The notes beneath the pieces were generated by a model. It searched no databases. It saw only the letters and a list, made by a program, of their open reading frames with translations, and was not told the origin of the DNA. This document shows positions 57,448-64,000 of a stretch of DNA of 64,000 nt, one piece after another. How positions within the stretch are numbered: position 1 is the stretch's first letter; every line of letters begins with the position of its first letter. Source of the stretch: Microcoleus sp. AS-A8 (GTDB lineage Bacteria; Cyanobacteriota; Cyanobacteriia; Cyanobacteriales; Coleofasciculaceae); the NCBI GenBank assembly GCA_039962225.1, contig JAMPKV010000013.1, positions 124,001-188,000 of the forward strand. The letters are read 5' to 3'. Position numbers and translations under genes: made by a program.

Positions 57448-58017
57448 ATGGAATCAACTACTATACACGCGCTCAAAGAATGGGCTGTTGCCGTTGATGC
57501 CTTAGAAAAAGGCAACATGATCATGCTGCTACGCAAAGGGGGCATTAAGGAAGAGGGGAACCGTTTCAGTGTCACTCACAATCAGATTTTGCTCTACCCT
57601 ACCTATGAGCATCAACAGCCTAACTTGCTGAAACCAGAGTACGCGGCTCAAGTCACACCTGTAACGTCAGGTTGGCATCCGGAAACCGTTCAAATTAGTA
57701 GCTGGGCTGAGATGACTGATATTTTGCTGGTGAGTGACGAAAAAGCGGTTGTCAGGCTGTTACCCTATCACATCTGGAATGAGCAATTTGTCAGCGATCG
57801 CCTCCGCTGGAAACCCCGTCAGTCCCTGTTTATCCTTTTGTTACGAACTTACCGACTCCCTCAACCCCAATCGATTGGTTATCGTCCTGAATACGGGGGC
57901 TGTCGCTCATGGATTGACCTAACTGAAGCGATTAATTTAGAGGGTATTGTGCCTGTTTTGGATGATACAACCTACACCGCTCAGGTGACCCAAATTCGTA
58001 AGGTACTCACAATATAA
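57448..58017 (+). CDS. DUF1802 family protein
   Basis: A 189-residue cytosolic protein with the layout of DUF1802: HALKEWAVAVDALEKGNMIMLLRKGGIKEEGNRF, then FLLYPTYEHQ-type ILLYPTYEHQQPNLLKPEY and WIDLTEAI near the end. The conserved KEWA, RKGGI and YPTYEHQ blocks are all present. Function unknown. It is separated by 179 bases from the hydrolase gene and is a single-gene unit. Confidence 0.9.
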   Translation: MESTTIHALKEWAVAVDALEKGNMIMLLRKGGIKEEGNRFSVTHNQILLYPTYEHQQPNLLKPEYAAQVTPVTSGWHPETVQISSWAEMTDILLVSDEKAVVRLLPYHIWNEQFVSDRLRWKPRQSLFILLLRTYRLPQPQSIGYRPEYGGCRSWIDLTEAINLEGIVPVLDDTTYTAQVTQIRKVLTI

Positions 58018-58085
58018 GGATATTTCTATCTAACTCAAAATCCTCTATCGTCCTGAACATCAAACGTCCCATTTTTTATAGCTTT

Positions 58086-58967
58086 CTATAAATAGCCATA
58101 AAGCTTAAGTTCTGCTTGAGCAATTCTTTCGGCTTCTTCAATTTCTTTAGGAGCACGTCTTTTATGGATGCCAATCGACTGGGGATGAGCCTTTTTGATT
58201 TGTTTTTCCAGTTGTCGATTCATTTTGGCTCCAAAGTGGGTAGCAATTAGCTCTCCACAGGTGAGGCTATCGCTCATTATATCTTCATATTTTACCAATA
58301 GTACTCGGCCTGTCTGTACAACCTCAGGCTGAGAAAAGAAGTTGTGACACCGTCCCACCATCTCCTTCCACATCCAGATGGCTCTGACATAAGGGGTGCT
58401 GCCCAGAAATTCTTCTTCTCGCCCCTCCTCAACCCACCAAGGAACATAACGTGTATCATATTTACGACCGATGGGCATTTCGGAGGTATTGAGAGCCATT
58501 AACTTTTCATCGGTCAGTACATCATAGGTTCTAACTAAGGAATCGGCACAATCTCGACCATCTCGGTAGAGGTGAAGAATACGACAATCGGGTAGCGCAC
58601 GATATGTAAATTCTGGGGCAAAGCTGAGAAAAGGTTCTTTATAAACGATGCGTTCAACGACTCGTTTACGTTGCAAAGTTTGAAAAAGTTCTTGGCTACT
58701 CATATAGCCTTTGAGCCATTGATGCAAGCCTGAAAATCGCGAATAGGGAATACCCGAATCAAGATAATTTTGAAAGGAAGCTTCAAGTTCAAAAGCTAGG
58801 ACATTATAGATATAGTCCGGTAAGGAATAGTTGACCAGATGGGGAATTGAAACGGGAATCAGGAGACCAGAAATACATTCTGAATTCGCTAAAGCTCTGA
58901 GTGCCGTCATTAAAAATGTCGTTCCTGAACGAGGGCATCCCAGAACGATGCAATATTTTACTTTCAT
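58086..58967 (-). CDS. Sulfotransferase-family protein
   Basis: A 293-residue PAPS-dependent sulfotransferase-like protein. The 5'-phosphosulfate-binding loop is CIVLGCPRSGTTFLMTAL (residues about 6-23), and the 3'-phosphate-binding segment is RILHLYRDGRDCADSLVRTYD. Later blocks include LLVKYEDIMSD and KRRAPKEIEEAE. It would transfer sulfate to a carbohydrate or small molecule. In this position, next to an acyltransferase and glycosyltransferases, it probably sulfates a surface polysaccharide; sulfated exopolysaccharides are common in cyanobacteria. Confidence 0.88.
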   Translation of the reverse strand: MKVKYCIVLGCPRSGTTFLMTALRALANSECISGLLIPVSIPHLVNYSLPDYIYNVLAFELEASFQNYLDSGIPYSRFSGLHQWLKGYMSSQELFQTLQRKRVVERIVYKEPFLSFAPEFTYRALPDCRILHLYRDGRDCADSLVRTYDVLTDEKLMALNTSEMPIGRKYDTRYVPWWVEEGREEEFLGSTPYVRAIWMWKEMVGRCHNFFSQPEVVQTGRVLLVKYEDIMSDSLTCGELIATHFGAKMNRQLEKQIKKAHPQSIGIHKRRAPKEIEEAERIAQAELKLYGYL

Positions 58968-59110
58968 GTTTAATTTAGGGTTAAAACAGCTAAGTTGAAC
59001 TTAGCGCTACTTCTCCCAAAAGACAGTTTTACTCTTAAAATATAACTGTTTTAAAAAGATTTACATCAAAACATTGATTTTTTTTATAAAATCAACCCTA
59101 AAGTTAGAAA

Positions 59111-59683
59111 TTAGTAAAACAATCGGCGGTAACTCAGGCGATATTGCAGATTGGTTTGTCGCATTCCTATTGCTTTAGCTGGAACCCCAGCAACAATGGT
59201 GAAGGGGGGAACACTTTTAGTCACAACGGCACCTGCTGCCACAGCACAGCCTTTACCTAAAGTGACTCCCGGTAAAATCATGGCGCGTGTGCCAATAAAA
59301 ACGTAATCTTCAATAGTTACTGGACGAATACGACCTGTAAAATCACAAGTTTGCAAGTCATGATCGGCTGTTAAAATGCATACTTCGGAGGAAATAGATA
59401 CATTATCCCCAATCGTAATAGTACCCCGATTATCCAATCGACAATTCTGATTGATCACGCTGTTCTTGCCCAGCTTCAAGTTTTTTTGGGCATCAAATTT
59501 TGTTCCCATCAAAATAACGCTATCTAAACCAATCTCGAAACGAAGTAATCCTCGATAGAAACCTAAACGAATAAAATGGAAAGGGATATGATTGACGAGA
59601 TGATTAGTAAGGTATAAAAGGCTTTCTGATAAAAAAAGTTTGCTTCTGTCTATCCAAAGCTTTTTAGTCAGGTTCAACATCAT
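59111..59683 (-). CDS. Left-handed beta-helix acyltransferase (WcaF/maltose O-acetyltransferase type)
   Basis: A 190-residue hexapeptide-repeat enzyme. After an N-terminal helix, repeats such as [33 protein letters not shown] and [37 protein letters not shown] in outline form the triangular prism; the catalytic His is in TADHDLQ. Family members O-acetylate sugars in glycan synthesis. It is seven bases downstream of the GT2 gene start-side neighbour on the same strand (59690), so they form an operon. Confidence 0.92.
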   Translation of the reverse strand: MMLNLTKKLWIDRSKLFLSESLLYLTNHLVNHIPFHFIRLGFYRGLLRFEIGLDSVILMGTKFDAQKNLKLGKNSVINQNCRLDNRGTITIGDNVSISSEVCILTADHDLQTCDFTGRIRPVTIEDYVFIGTRAMILPGVTLGKGCAVAAGAVVTKSVPPFTIVAGVPAKAIGMRQTNLQYRLSYRRLFY

Positions 59684-59689
59684 CTCACT

Positions 59690-60604
59690 CTATTTTTTAG
59701 AGGAAAATCGATGTAATAGATAGGGAACGCCCAGCAGAACTGGCTCTCTAATCAATTCAGAACTGAGTTTTAATCTATCTAATATAGTTTTATTATCTTT
59801 TAAGTGATAATTTCGGTTTTCTGAGTTGAATAAACGTTTCCATTCCCTGTTGGCCTCCTCTTTGCCGATGTGAGTCATCGTGAAACTCTTATGTTCAGAA
59901 TGACAACGAAAATAACCTAAATAATCGTTGAGCTTAAGAAATTTGCCCTGTTTATAGAGGCGACCAAAAAATTCTAAATCAATAGCAAACTGAAGACTAG
60001 CATTCAGAAGTCCACTTTGTGCCATGGCAGAGCGTCGCCAGAATGCTGTTTCGGAGCAGACGTTATACACAAGGGTTTTGGGGTCAAAGGGGGGTAGACA
60101 ACACCAACCCGTTACCTGACCCAAATCATTGATTAAAATTCTATTTCCATGAACAACAATATAATCGGGATGATGATGAAAGGCTTTTAAAATTTTGTGA
60201 AATGTTTCTCTGACATAGACATCATCGCTATTAATCCATCCCAAAATTTCACCGCTACTTTTTTCTAAACCTTGATTAATGGCATCCGCTTGACCTCTAT
60301 CTTTTTGAGAGTGCCAGTAAAATAAATACTTCTCATATTTTTTAATAATTTCAACCGAACCATCGGTACTGCCACCATCAATGAGAATATATTCTAGATT
60401 AGGATAACCTTGTAGTAAAACCGAGCGAATGGTTGCCTCAAGAAAGTTTCCTTGATTGTAACTAGGAGTTACGATACTCAAACGAGGCCACTCAGAGCCA
60501 TTCGGCATCTTTTCAGGTAATAGCTTACTCTGTTTTGTCCAAGGCCATCCTATCTTGCCGGGTGGTGGTGGAGGTAAGTCTTGGAGGGTAAAGGCCGTCG
60601 TCAT
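59690..60604 (-). CDS. Family 2 glycosyltransferase
   Basis: A 304-residue GT-A enzyme. The Pro-rich start (DLPPPPPGKIGWPWTKQSKLLP) leads into LSIVTPSYNQGNFLEATIRSVLLQGYPNLEYILIDGGSTDGSVEII in outline. The nucleotide-sugar/metal site is GWINSDDVYV, and the acceptor region has ETAFWRRSAMAQSG and DLEFFGRLYKQGKF. It adds a sugar to a growing surface glycan at the cytosolic face. It heads the minus-strand operon of glycosyltransferase and acyltransferase; the sulfotransferase follows 143 bases after the acyltransferase. Confidence 0.92.
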   Translation of the reverse strand: MTTAFTLQDLPPPPPGKIGWPWTKQSKLLPEKMPNGSEWPRLSIVTPSYNQGNFLEATIRSVLLQGYPNLEYILIDGGSTDGSVEIIKKYEKYLFYWHSQKDRGQADAINQGLEKSSGEILGWINSDDVYVRETFHKILKAFHHHPDYIVVHGNRILINDLGQVTGWCCLPPFDPKTLVYNVCSETAFWRRSAMAQSGLLNASLQFAIDLEFFGRLYKQGKFLKLNDYLGYFRCHSEHKSFTMTHIGKEEANREWKRLFNSENRNYHLKDNKTILDRLKLSSELIREPVLLGVPYLLHRFSSKK

Positions 60605-60852
60605 GGTTGTGCCGGTGCCTGAAGAATCTGGTTAAAGGTGGTTTTCGCTATGCTAACGCCGACAATGCGATCACACAACTCTCCCACAGGATACAATCCT
60701 CATTATCCCGTTGAGGCGATCGGCTTTACGGGTAGCGTAGGCCATCGCAGTTACAATAAGTGAGCTGAGATTAAGCATTAACAGACTCTTGGCATTAATC
60801 CTATCCATTACCTGAGTTCAAACTACAGGTGTTTGCCTCTCAGGAGTACTTT

Positions 60853-62043
60853 TTGAAAATACAGTCAATGAATAGCTTGAGAATTTTGCTCATCTCTTCA
60901 GTAGTACCACGAGATACCACAGGCGGTGAGTTGGTTCTATACAGGCATTTTTCTCAGTTTCCCGGATTGAACCTTGCAATTGCAACCGATCAAGGCCAAG
61001 GTTTACTAGCTGCCGATATCATCAATGTTCGCGCAAACCGACTATTAACTCGACTAGCAAAAACACGCTTTTCTAAGTGGTTTCATGATGTATTTCAGTG
61101 CTTCAATACTTTTCATGATGCTCAAGAAATTCGGAACTATATCAAAGATAAAAAGCCAGATATAATTCTTACCGTCGCTCACAACGAATTTTGCTGGCTA
61201 GCGCAACAGATGGCAGAAGAATTTAATATTCCCCTGGTAACCTTCTTTCATGATTGGTGGCCTGACATGGCTTATGTGCATTCCTTTGCACGAGGATTTA
61301 TAACCAGGCGCTTCAAGCGACTTTATCAGCAAAGCCAACTGGCATTATGTGTCGATGAAGAAATCAGGCAAGCCCTAGGGAAACACCCCAACGCCCAAAT
61401 TTTGTATCCTATTCCCCATCCATTTGTAAAAGAAGAATCTCCAGCTACAGGGGTTGGAGGAGATTCATTCACCCTAATTTATGCAGGAACTCTTTCTGGT
61501 ATTTACGGGCCTATGATGCAAGATTTATGTGCATTTATTCAGAATTACCCTAAACTAAACTTAAAACTATTTGGCCCTCCCCTTGATTGGCCAGATTTTA
61601 TGGTGCAGCAGGTCAAATCCGCTCAAATTTATGGTGGTTTTATCTCCAATTTAAGAGATGAACTCAAGAAGGCCAATGCTTTACTGGTTGCGATGTCTTT
61701 CAACCCGCGAGATCAGATGCGAATGCAAACCAGCTTCCCTTCTAAAATCGTAGACTATTGCCAGTTTGGAAAACCGATTATCATTTGGGGGCCAGACTAT
61801 AGTTCGGCTGTTCACTGGGGACGTAAACATCAGTCAGCGTTAGTGGTAACCTCTCCTGTCGCCCAGGATTTAGTGAATGCCATTCAAAAATTAGCTAATC
61901 AGACCCAAGAACAAAAACGCTTGGGAAATAAGGCTTTACAAATGGCTCAAAAAATGTTTGAGCCAGAGAAAATTCAACAGCAGTTTGTGAATAGTATCTA
62001 TCAAATTGCTGGTTTAAAATTTAATGATGACACTTATCAATAG
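60853..62043 (+). CDS. Glycosyltransferase (GT-B, GT4-like)
   Basis: A 396-residue GT-B enzyme. N-domain: RILLISSVVPRDTTGGELVLYRHF and DIILTVAHNEFCWLAQQMAEEF. C-domain: FTLIYAGTLSGIYG, QIYGGFISNLRDELKKANALLVAM and SFPSKIVDYCQFGKPIIIWGP, where a nucleotide-sugar-binding Glu/Lys region is usual. The start is set at TTG 60853, because AGGAG (60842-60846) is 6 bases before it; ATG 60868 is too far from the site, and GTG 60829 precedes it. First gene of the plus-strand glycan block, divergent from the GT2 operon. Confidence 0.9.
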   Translation: MKIQSMNSLRILLISSVVPRDTTGGELVLYRHFSQFPGLNLAIATDQGQGLLAADIINVRANRLLTRLAKTRFSKWFHDVFQCFNTFHDAQEIRNYIKDKKPDIILTVAHNEFCWLAQQMAEEFNIPLVTFFHDWWPDMAYVHSFARGFITRRFKRLYQQSQLALCVDEEIRQALGKHPNAQILYPIPHPFVKEESPATGVGGDSFTLIYAGTLSGIYGPMMQDLCAFIQNYPKLNLKLFGPPLDWPDFMVQQVKSAQIYGGFISNLRDELKKANALLVAMSFNPRDQMRMQTSFPSKIVDYCQFGKPIIIWGPDYSSAVHWGRKHQSALVVTSPVAQDLVNAIQKLANQTQEQKRLGNKALQMAQKMFEPEKIQQQFVNSIYQIAGLKFNDDTYQ

Positions 62044-62058
62044 GGGTATTGACACCAT

Positions 62059-63021
62059 ATGGCATCCAAAAAAGTCAATAATTTTATAGACAGTTTATTG
62101 TTGTCTATTTTTCAAAAGCTACCAATTCGTTTAATTAATAGATTTCTGTGGTTATTTCATCGAAATCCCACCTTAGGAGATAAGTGGGGTTACTACATCC
62201 GGAAATTTCACTACTATGACCCTCTACCCAACTTTTCAGATATTACTAAAGAACAGGTTCTTAAAAGACGAATATCAACCGCTATAGATTGGAATTTAGA
62301 GGCTCAAATAAACCTGATTCAAAAGTTGAGTTTATCTAAGCCAGAAATTGACCACATTAAGGATGGAAAAAATTCTAATTTAAAATTTAATTTCTTGAAC
62401 GACTTCTACTCAGAAGTTGATGCAGCAATCTACTATACCCTGATCAGAGAGATAAAACCGACGAAGATTATAGAGATTGGGTGTGGATATTCCACTCAAA
62501 TTGCAGCCTTAGCGATCGCTCAAAATCAACAAGAGGGAAAGAGGGGCAAAATCATTTGTATTGAACCTTATCCCGAACCTCAACTCATTGAAGCCAATCT
62601 TGATGTTGAGCTGCTGATTGAACGAGTCGAAAATATTGATTTAAAAAATTTTGAGCCATTAAGTGCTAACGACATTCTTTTCATTGATTCGACCCATACC
62701 GTAAAATTTGGTAGTGATGTCTGTCGGGAAATTTTGGAAATTTTGCCAGCTCTTGCCAGTGGCGTTTGGATTCACTTTCATGATATATTTTTCCCCTACG
62801 ATTACCCCCCACAATGGTTGATTGAGAAGCGTTTAGCCTGGAATGAGCAATATATGCTAGAGGCATTTTTGGCTTACAATTCTCGCTTTGAAGTCGTCCT
62901 AGCCAATCATTGGCTCTCTGTAGACTACCCGCAGGAAGTTGCTAAGATTTGGCCTGGAGTTGTTAACTGGGAAAAAGACCCTTATCACCATTGTGCAGGT
63001 TTATGGCTCCGTAAAAAATGA
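62059..63021 (+). CDS. Class I SAM methyltransferase of glycan cluster
   Basis: A 320-residue protein. The methyltransferase core is in the second half: KIIEIGCGYSTQIAALAIAQ (motif I, about residues 136-155), GKIICIEPYPEPQLIEANL (acidic loop for SAM ribose), LSANDILFIDSTHTVKFGSDV and GVWIHFHDIFFPYDYPPQWL. The HDIFFPYDYP segment is characteristic of a family often found in polysaccharide loci, which may methylate sugars. The first 100 residues are basic and helical. It lies 15 bases after the GT gene and is probably co-transcribed. Confidence 0.88.
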   Translation: MASKKVNNFIDSLLLSIFQKLPIRLINRFLWLFHRNPTLGDKWGYYIRKFHYYDPLPNFSDITKEQVLKRRISTAIDWNLEAQINLIQKLSLSKPEIDHIKDGKNSNLKFNFLNDFYSEVDAAIYYTLIREIKPTKIIEIGCGYSTQIAALAIAQNQQEGKRGKIICIEPYPEPQLIEANLDVELLIERVENIDLKNFEPLSANDILFIDSTHTVKFGSDVCREILEILPALASGVWIHFHDIFFPYDYPPQWLIEKRLAWNEQYMLEAFLAYNSRFEVVLANHWLSVDYPQEVAKIWPGVVNWEKDPYHHCAGLWLRKK

Positions 63022-63036
63022 TAAGGGACTCCTGCA

Positions 63037-64000
63037 ATGCCAACTTTCTCGATCATTACTCCACTGCATAATAAGGTTGACTATATTAGCGACACCATTC
63101 AGTCAGTACTATCCCAAACCTATTCTGACTGGGAAATGCTTATTGTAGAAAATGGCTCAACCGATGGTAGCTTCTTAAAAGCTCAAGAATTTCAAAATTC
63201 CCGCCTTCACTTTTTGGAATCACCCAAACAGGGGCCAGGAGCCGCTCGTAATTATGCACTCAACTTAGCTCAAGGAGACTGGATTCAGTTTCTAGATGCC
63301 GATGATTTGCTAGAACCCAATCATCTAGAGCAACAATTAATAGCCGCAAAAAAAAACCCAGAGGCTGAGATTATTGCTTGCTCTTGGCAGGAATTTACAG
63401 ATGATAATCCTACCCAGAAAACACTCAGACAACCAACGGGTTTAGGACAACCGATTCAGGTACTACGGGATTTTGCGATCGCATTTACTCCTTGGGCACC
63501 TCATGCAGCTATAATCAAACGTTCTATCTTGTCACCTGATTGCTATTGGCCTGAGCCATTAGATCAATATTTAGCAGAAGATATTGCTTTTTGGTTTAAA
63601 TTAGTTAATCAATGTAAAGTTGCCTATGGACACAGTCAAGGCGTCTTGTATCGGATGCAAACTCCCCAATGCCGTAATCAAGTATCTAATCCTGAAAAGT
63701 TGTTAATAGGAATGCACGCCGTCCTTGAATGGAATCGGCAGTACCTGGAAAATAACAACAGCTCCTATACGCCAACCCAATGTGAAAACTTGATGACGGC
63801 TTACTCACAAATTTATCTTTTAGCACGAAAACAAAAATCAATCAGCGTAGAGCAGCAAGCTCTATCTCTAGCATCTCAATGCTTAAAAGAGTACTTTGAA
63901 GTAGCTCAAAACCCCAGATTACCAATGCTAATTCGTCGCCTATTAGGACTTAAACTTTTTTTTATTTTAACCAAAAACCAACTAAAACATTTTTATCAAC
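63037..64000 (+). CDS. Family 2 glycosyltransferase (3' end cut by window)
   Basis: Starts at ATG 63037, 15 bases after the previous stop, with AAGGG about 10 bases upstream. The frame stays open through 321 codons to the last base of the window. Translation: PTFSIITPLHNKVDYISDTIQSVLSQTYSDWEMLIVENGSTDGS in outline, then GPGAARNYALNLAQGDWIQFLDADDLLEP, giving the GT-A nucleotide-binding start, the Gly/Arg-Asn acceptor-side motif and the DADD metal site. The C-terminal part is helical and Leu/Lys-rich. It belongs with the upstream GT and methyltransferase. The stop lies outside. Confidence 0.9.
   Translation, partial: MPTFSIITPLHNKVDYISDTIQSVLSQTYSDWEMLIVENGSTDGSFLKAQEFQNSRLHFLESPKQGPGAARNYALNLAQGDWIQFLDADDLLEPNHLEQQLIAAKKNPEAEIIACSWQEFTDDNPTQKTLRQPTGLGQPIQVLRDFAIAFTPWAPHAAIIKRSILSPDCYWPEPLDQYLAEDIAFWFKLVNQCKVAYGHSQGVLYRMQTPQCRNQVSNPEKLLIGMHAVLEWNRQYLENNNSSYTPTQCENLMTAYSQIYLLARKQKSISVEQQALSLASQCLKEYFEVAQNPRLPMLIRRLLGLKLFFILTKNQLKHFYQ

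Overview
This 64 kb window comes from a cyanobacterial chromosome, most likely a filamentous, Oscillatoriales/Coleofasciculus-like organism. The evidence is: many GCGATCGC (HIP1) octamers; cyanobacteria-restricted families (a HetZ-family protein, a Psb35-like photosystem II assembly protein, the XisH/XisI pair, TPR-CHAT, a Tat-exported caspase homologue, DUF1802, a DUF2259-like protein); kinase-WD40 fusions; and dispersed palindromic and TTCAAC-type repeats. No tRNA, rRNA, CRISPR array, complete insertion sequence or prophage was recognised.

Layout. 1-2.7 kb: the 3' part of a Ser/Thr kinase fused to a seven-blade WD40 propeller, overlapping tsaB. 2.7-8.5 kb: an untracked 48-residue zinc-ribbon gene, a repeat-bearing spacer, then an RND efflux adaptor and pump. 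8.6-11.3 kb: an accessory stretch with xisHI between two GTAGGGGC-type palindromes, a small membrane protein, and an XRE regulator facing two small unknown genes across a large inverted repeat. 11.4-14.3 kb: exported or small conserved proteins, each with a visible terminator. 14.3-17.7 kb: the ffh-rpsP-KH-phoH housekeeping operon. 18-25.5 kb: a lone ABC permease, a receiver protein, a large HTH-NACHT NTPase (defence candidate), a Spy-like protein, a methyltransferase/TspO-like pair and a cNMP-binding protein. 25.7-29 kb: a Psb35-like protein and a class A penicillin-binding protein with a Ser/Arg tail. 29.4-37.3 kb: SemiSWEET, radical SAM, a PIG-V-like membrane protein, a TPR-CHAT protein that has lost its CHAT domain, a Uma2 nuclease and a caspase homologue. 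37.5-47.9 kb: carbonic anhydrase, prohibitin, nagZ, larC with an in-frame repeat expansion, a YciO-type protein, HetZ, PHP, acyl-CoA dehydrogenase and MazG-like genes. 48-50 kb: a GT2/deacetylase pair. 49.8-57.3 kb: a signalling island (PhnD-like receptor, c-haem Tll0287-HAMP sensor, zinc-ribbon kinase, FHA-GAF-adenylate cyclase, ECF sigma/anti-sigma/Spy operon). 58-64 kb: a surface-glycan cluster of sulfotransferase, acyltransferase, glycosyltransferases and a methyltransferase, running off the end.

Themes. (1) Signalling is dense: two Ser/Thr kinases, an FHA cyclase and a cNMP-binding protein, a receiver, an ECF sigma and a haem sensor; the kinase next to the FHA-cyclase suggests a phospho-controlled cAMP switch. 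(2) Immunity or cell-death type proteins are scattered rather than in one island: NACHT, caspase, truncated TPR-CHAT, Uma2 and XisHI. (3) In-frame tandem repeats have expanded in at least five genes (kinase linker, RND adaptor, PBP tail, TPR array, LarC linker), and dispersed palindromes have entered coding sequence at least once. I saw no single clearly unprecedented system. The strongest candidates for follow-up are the xisHI cassette, the XRE/operator/two-small-gene unit, the HTH-NACHT gene with direct repeats at its promoter, and the 49.8-57.3 kb signalling island.
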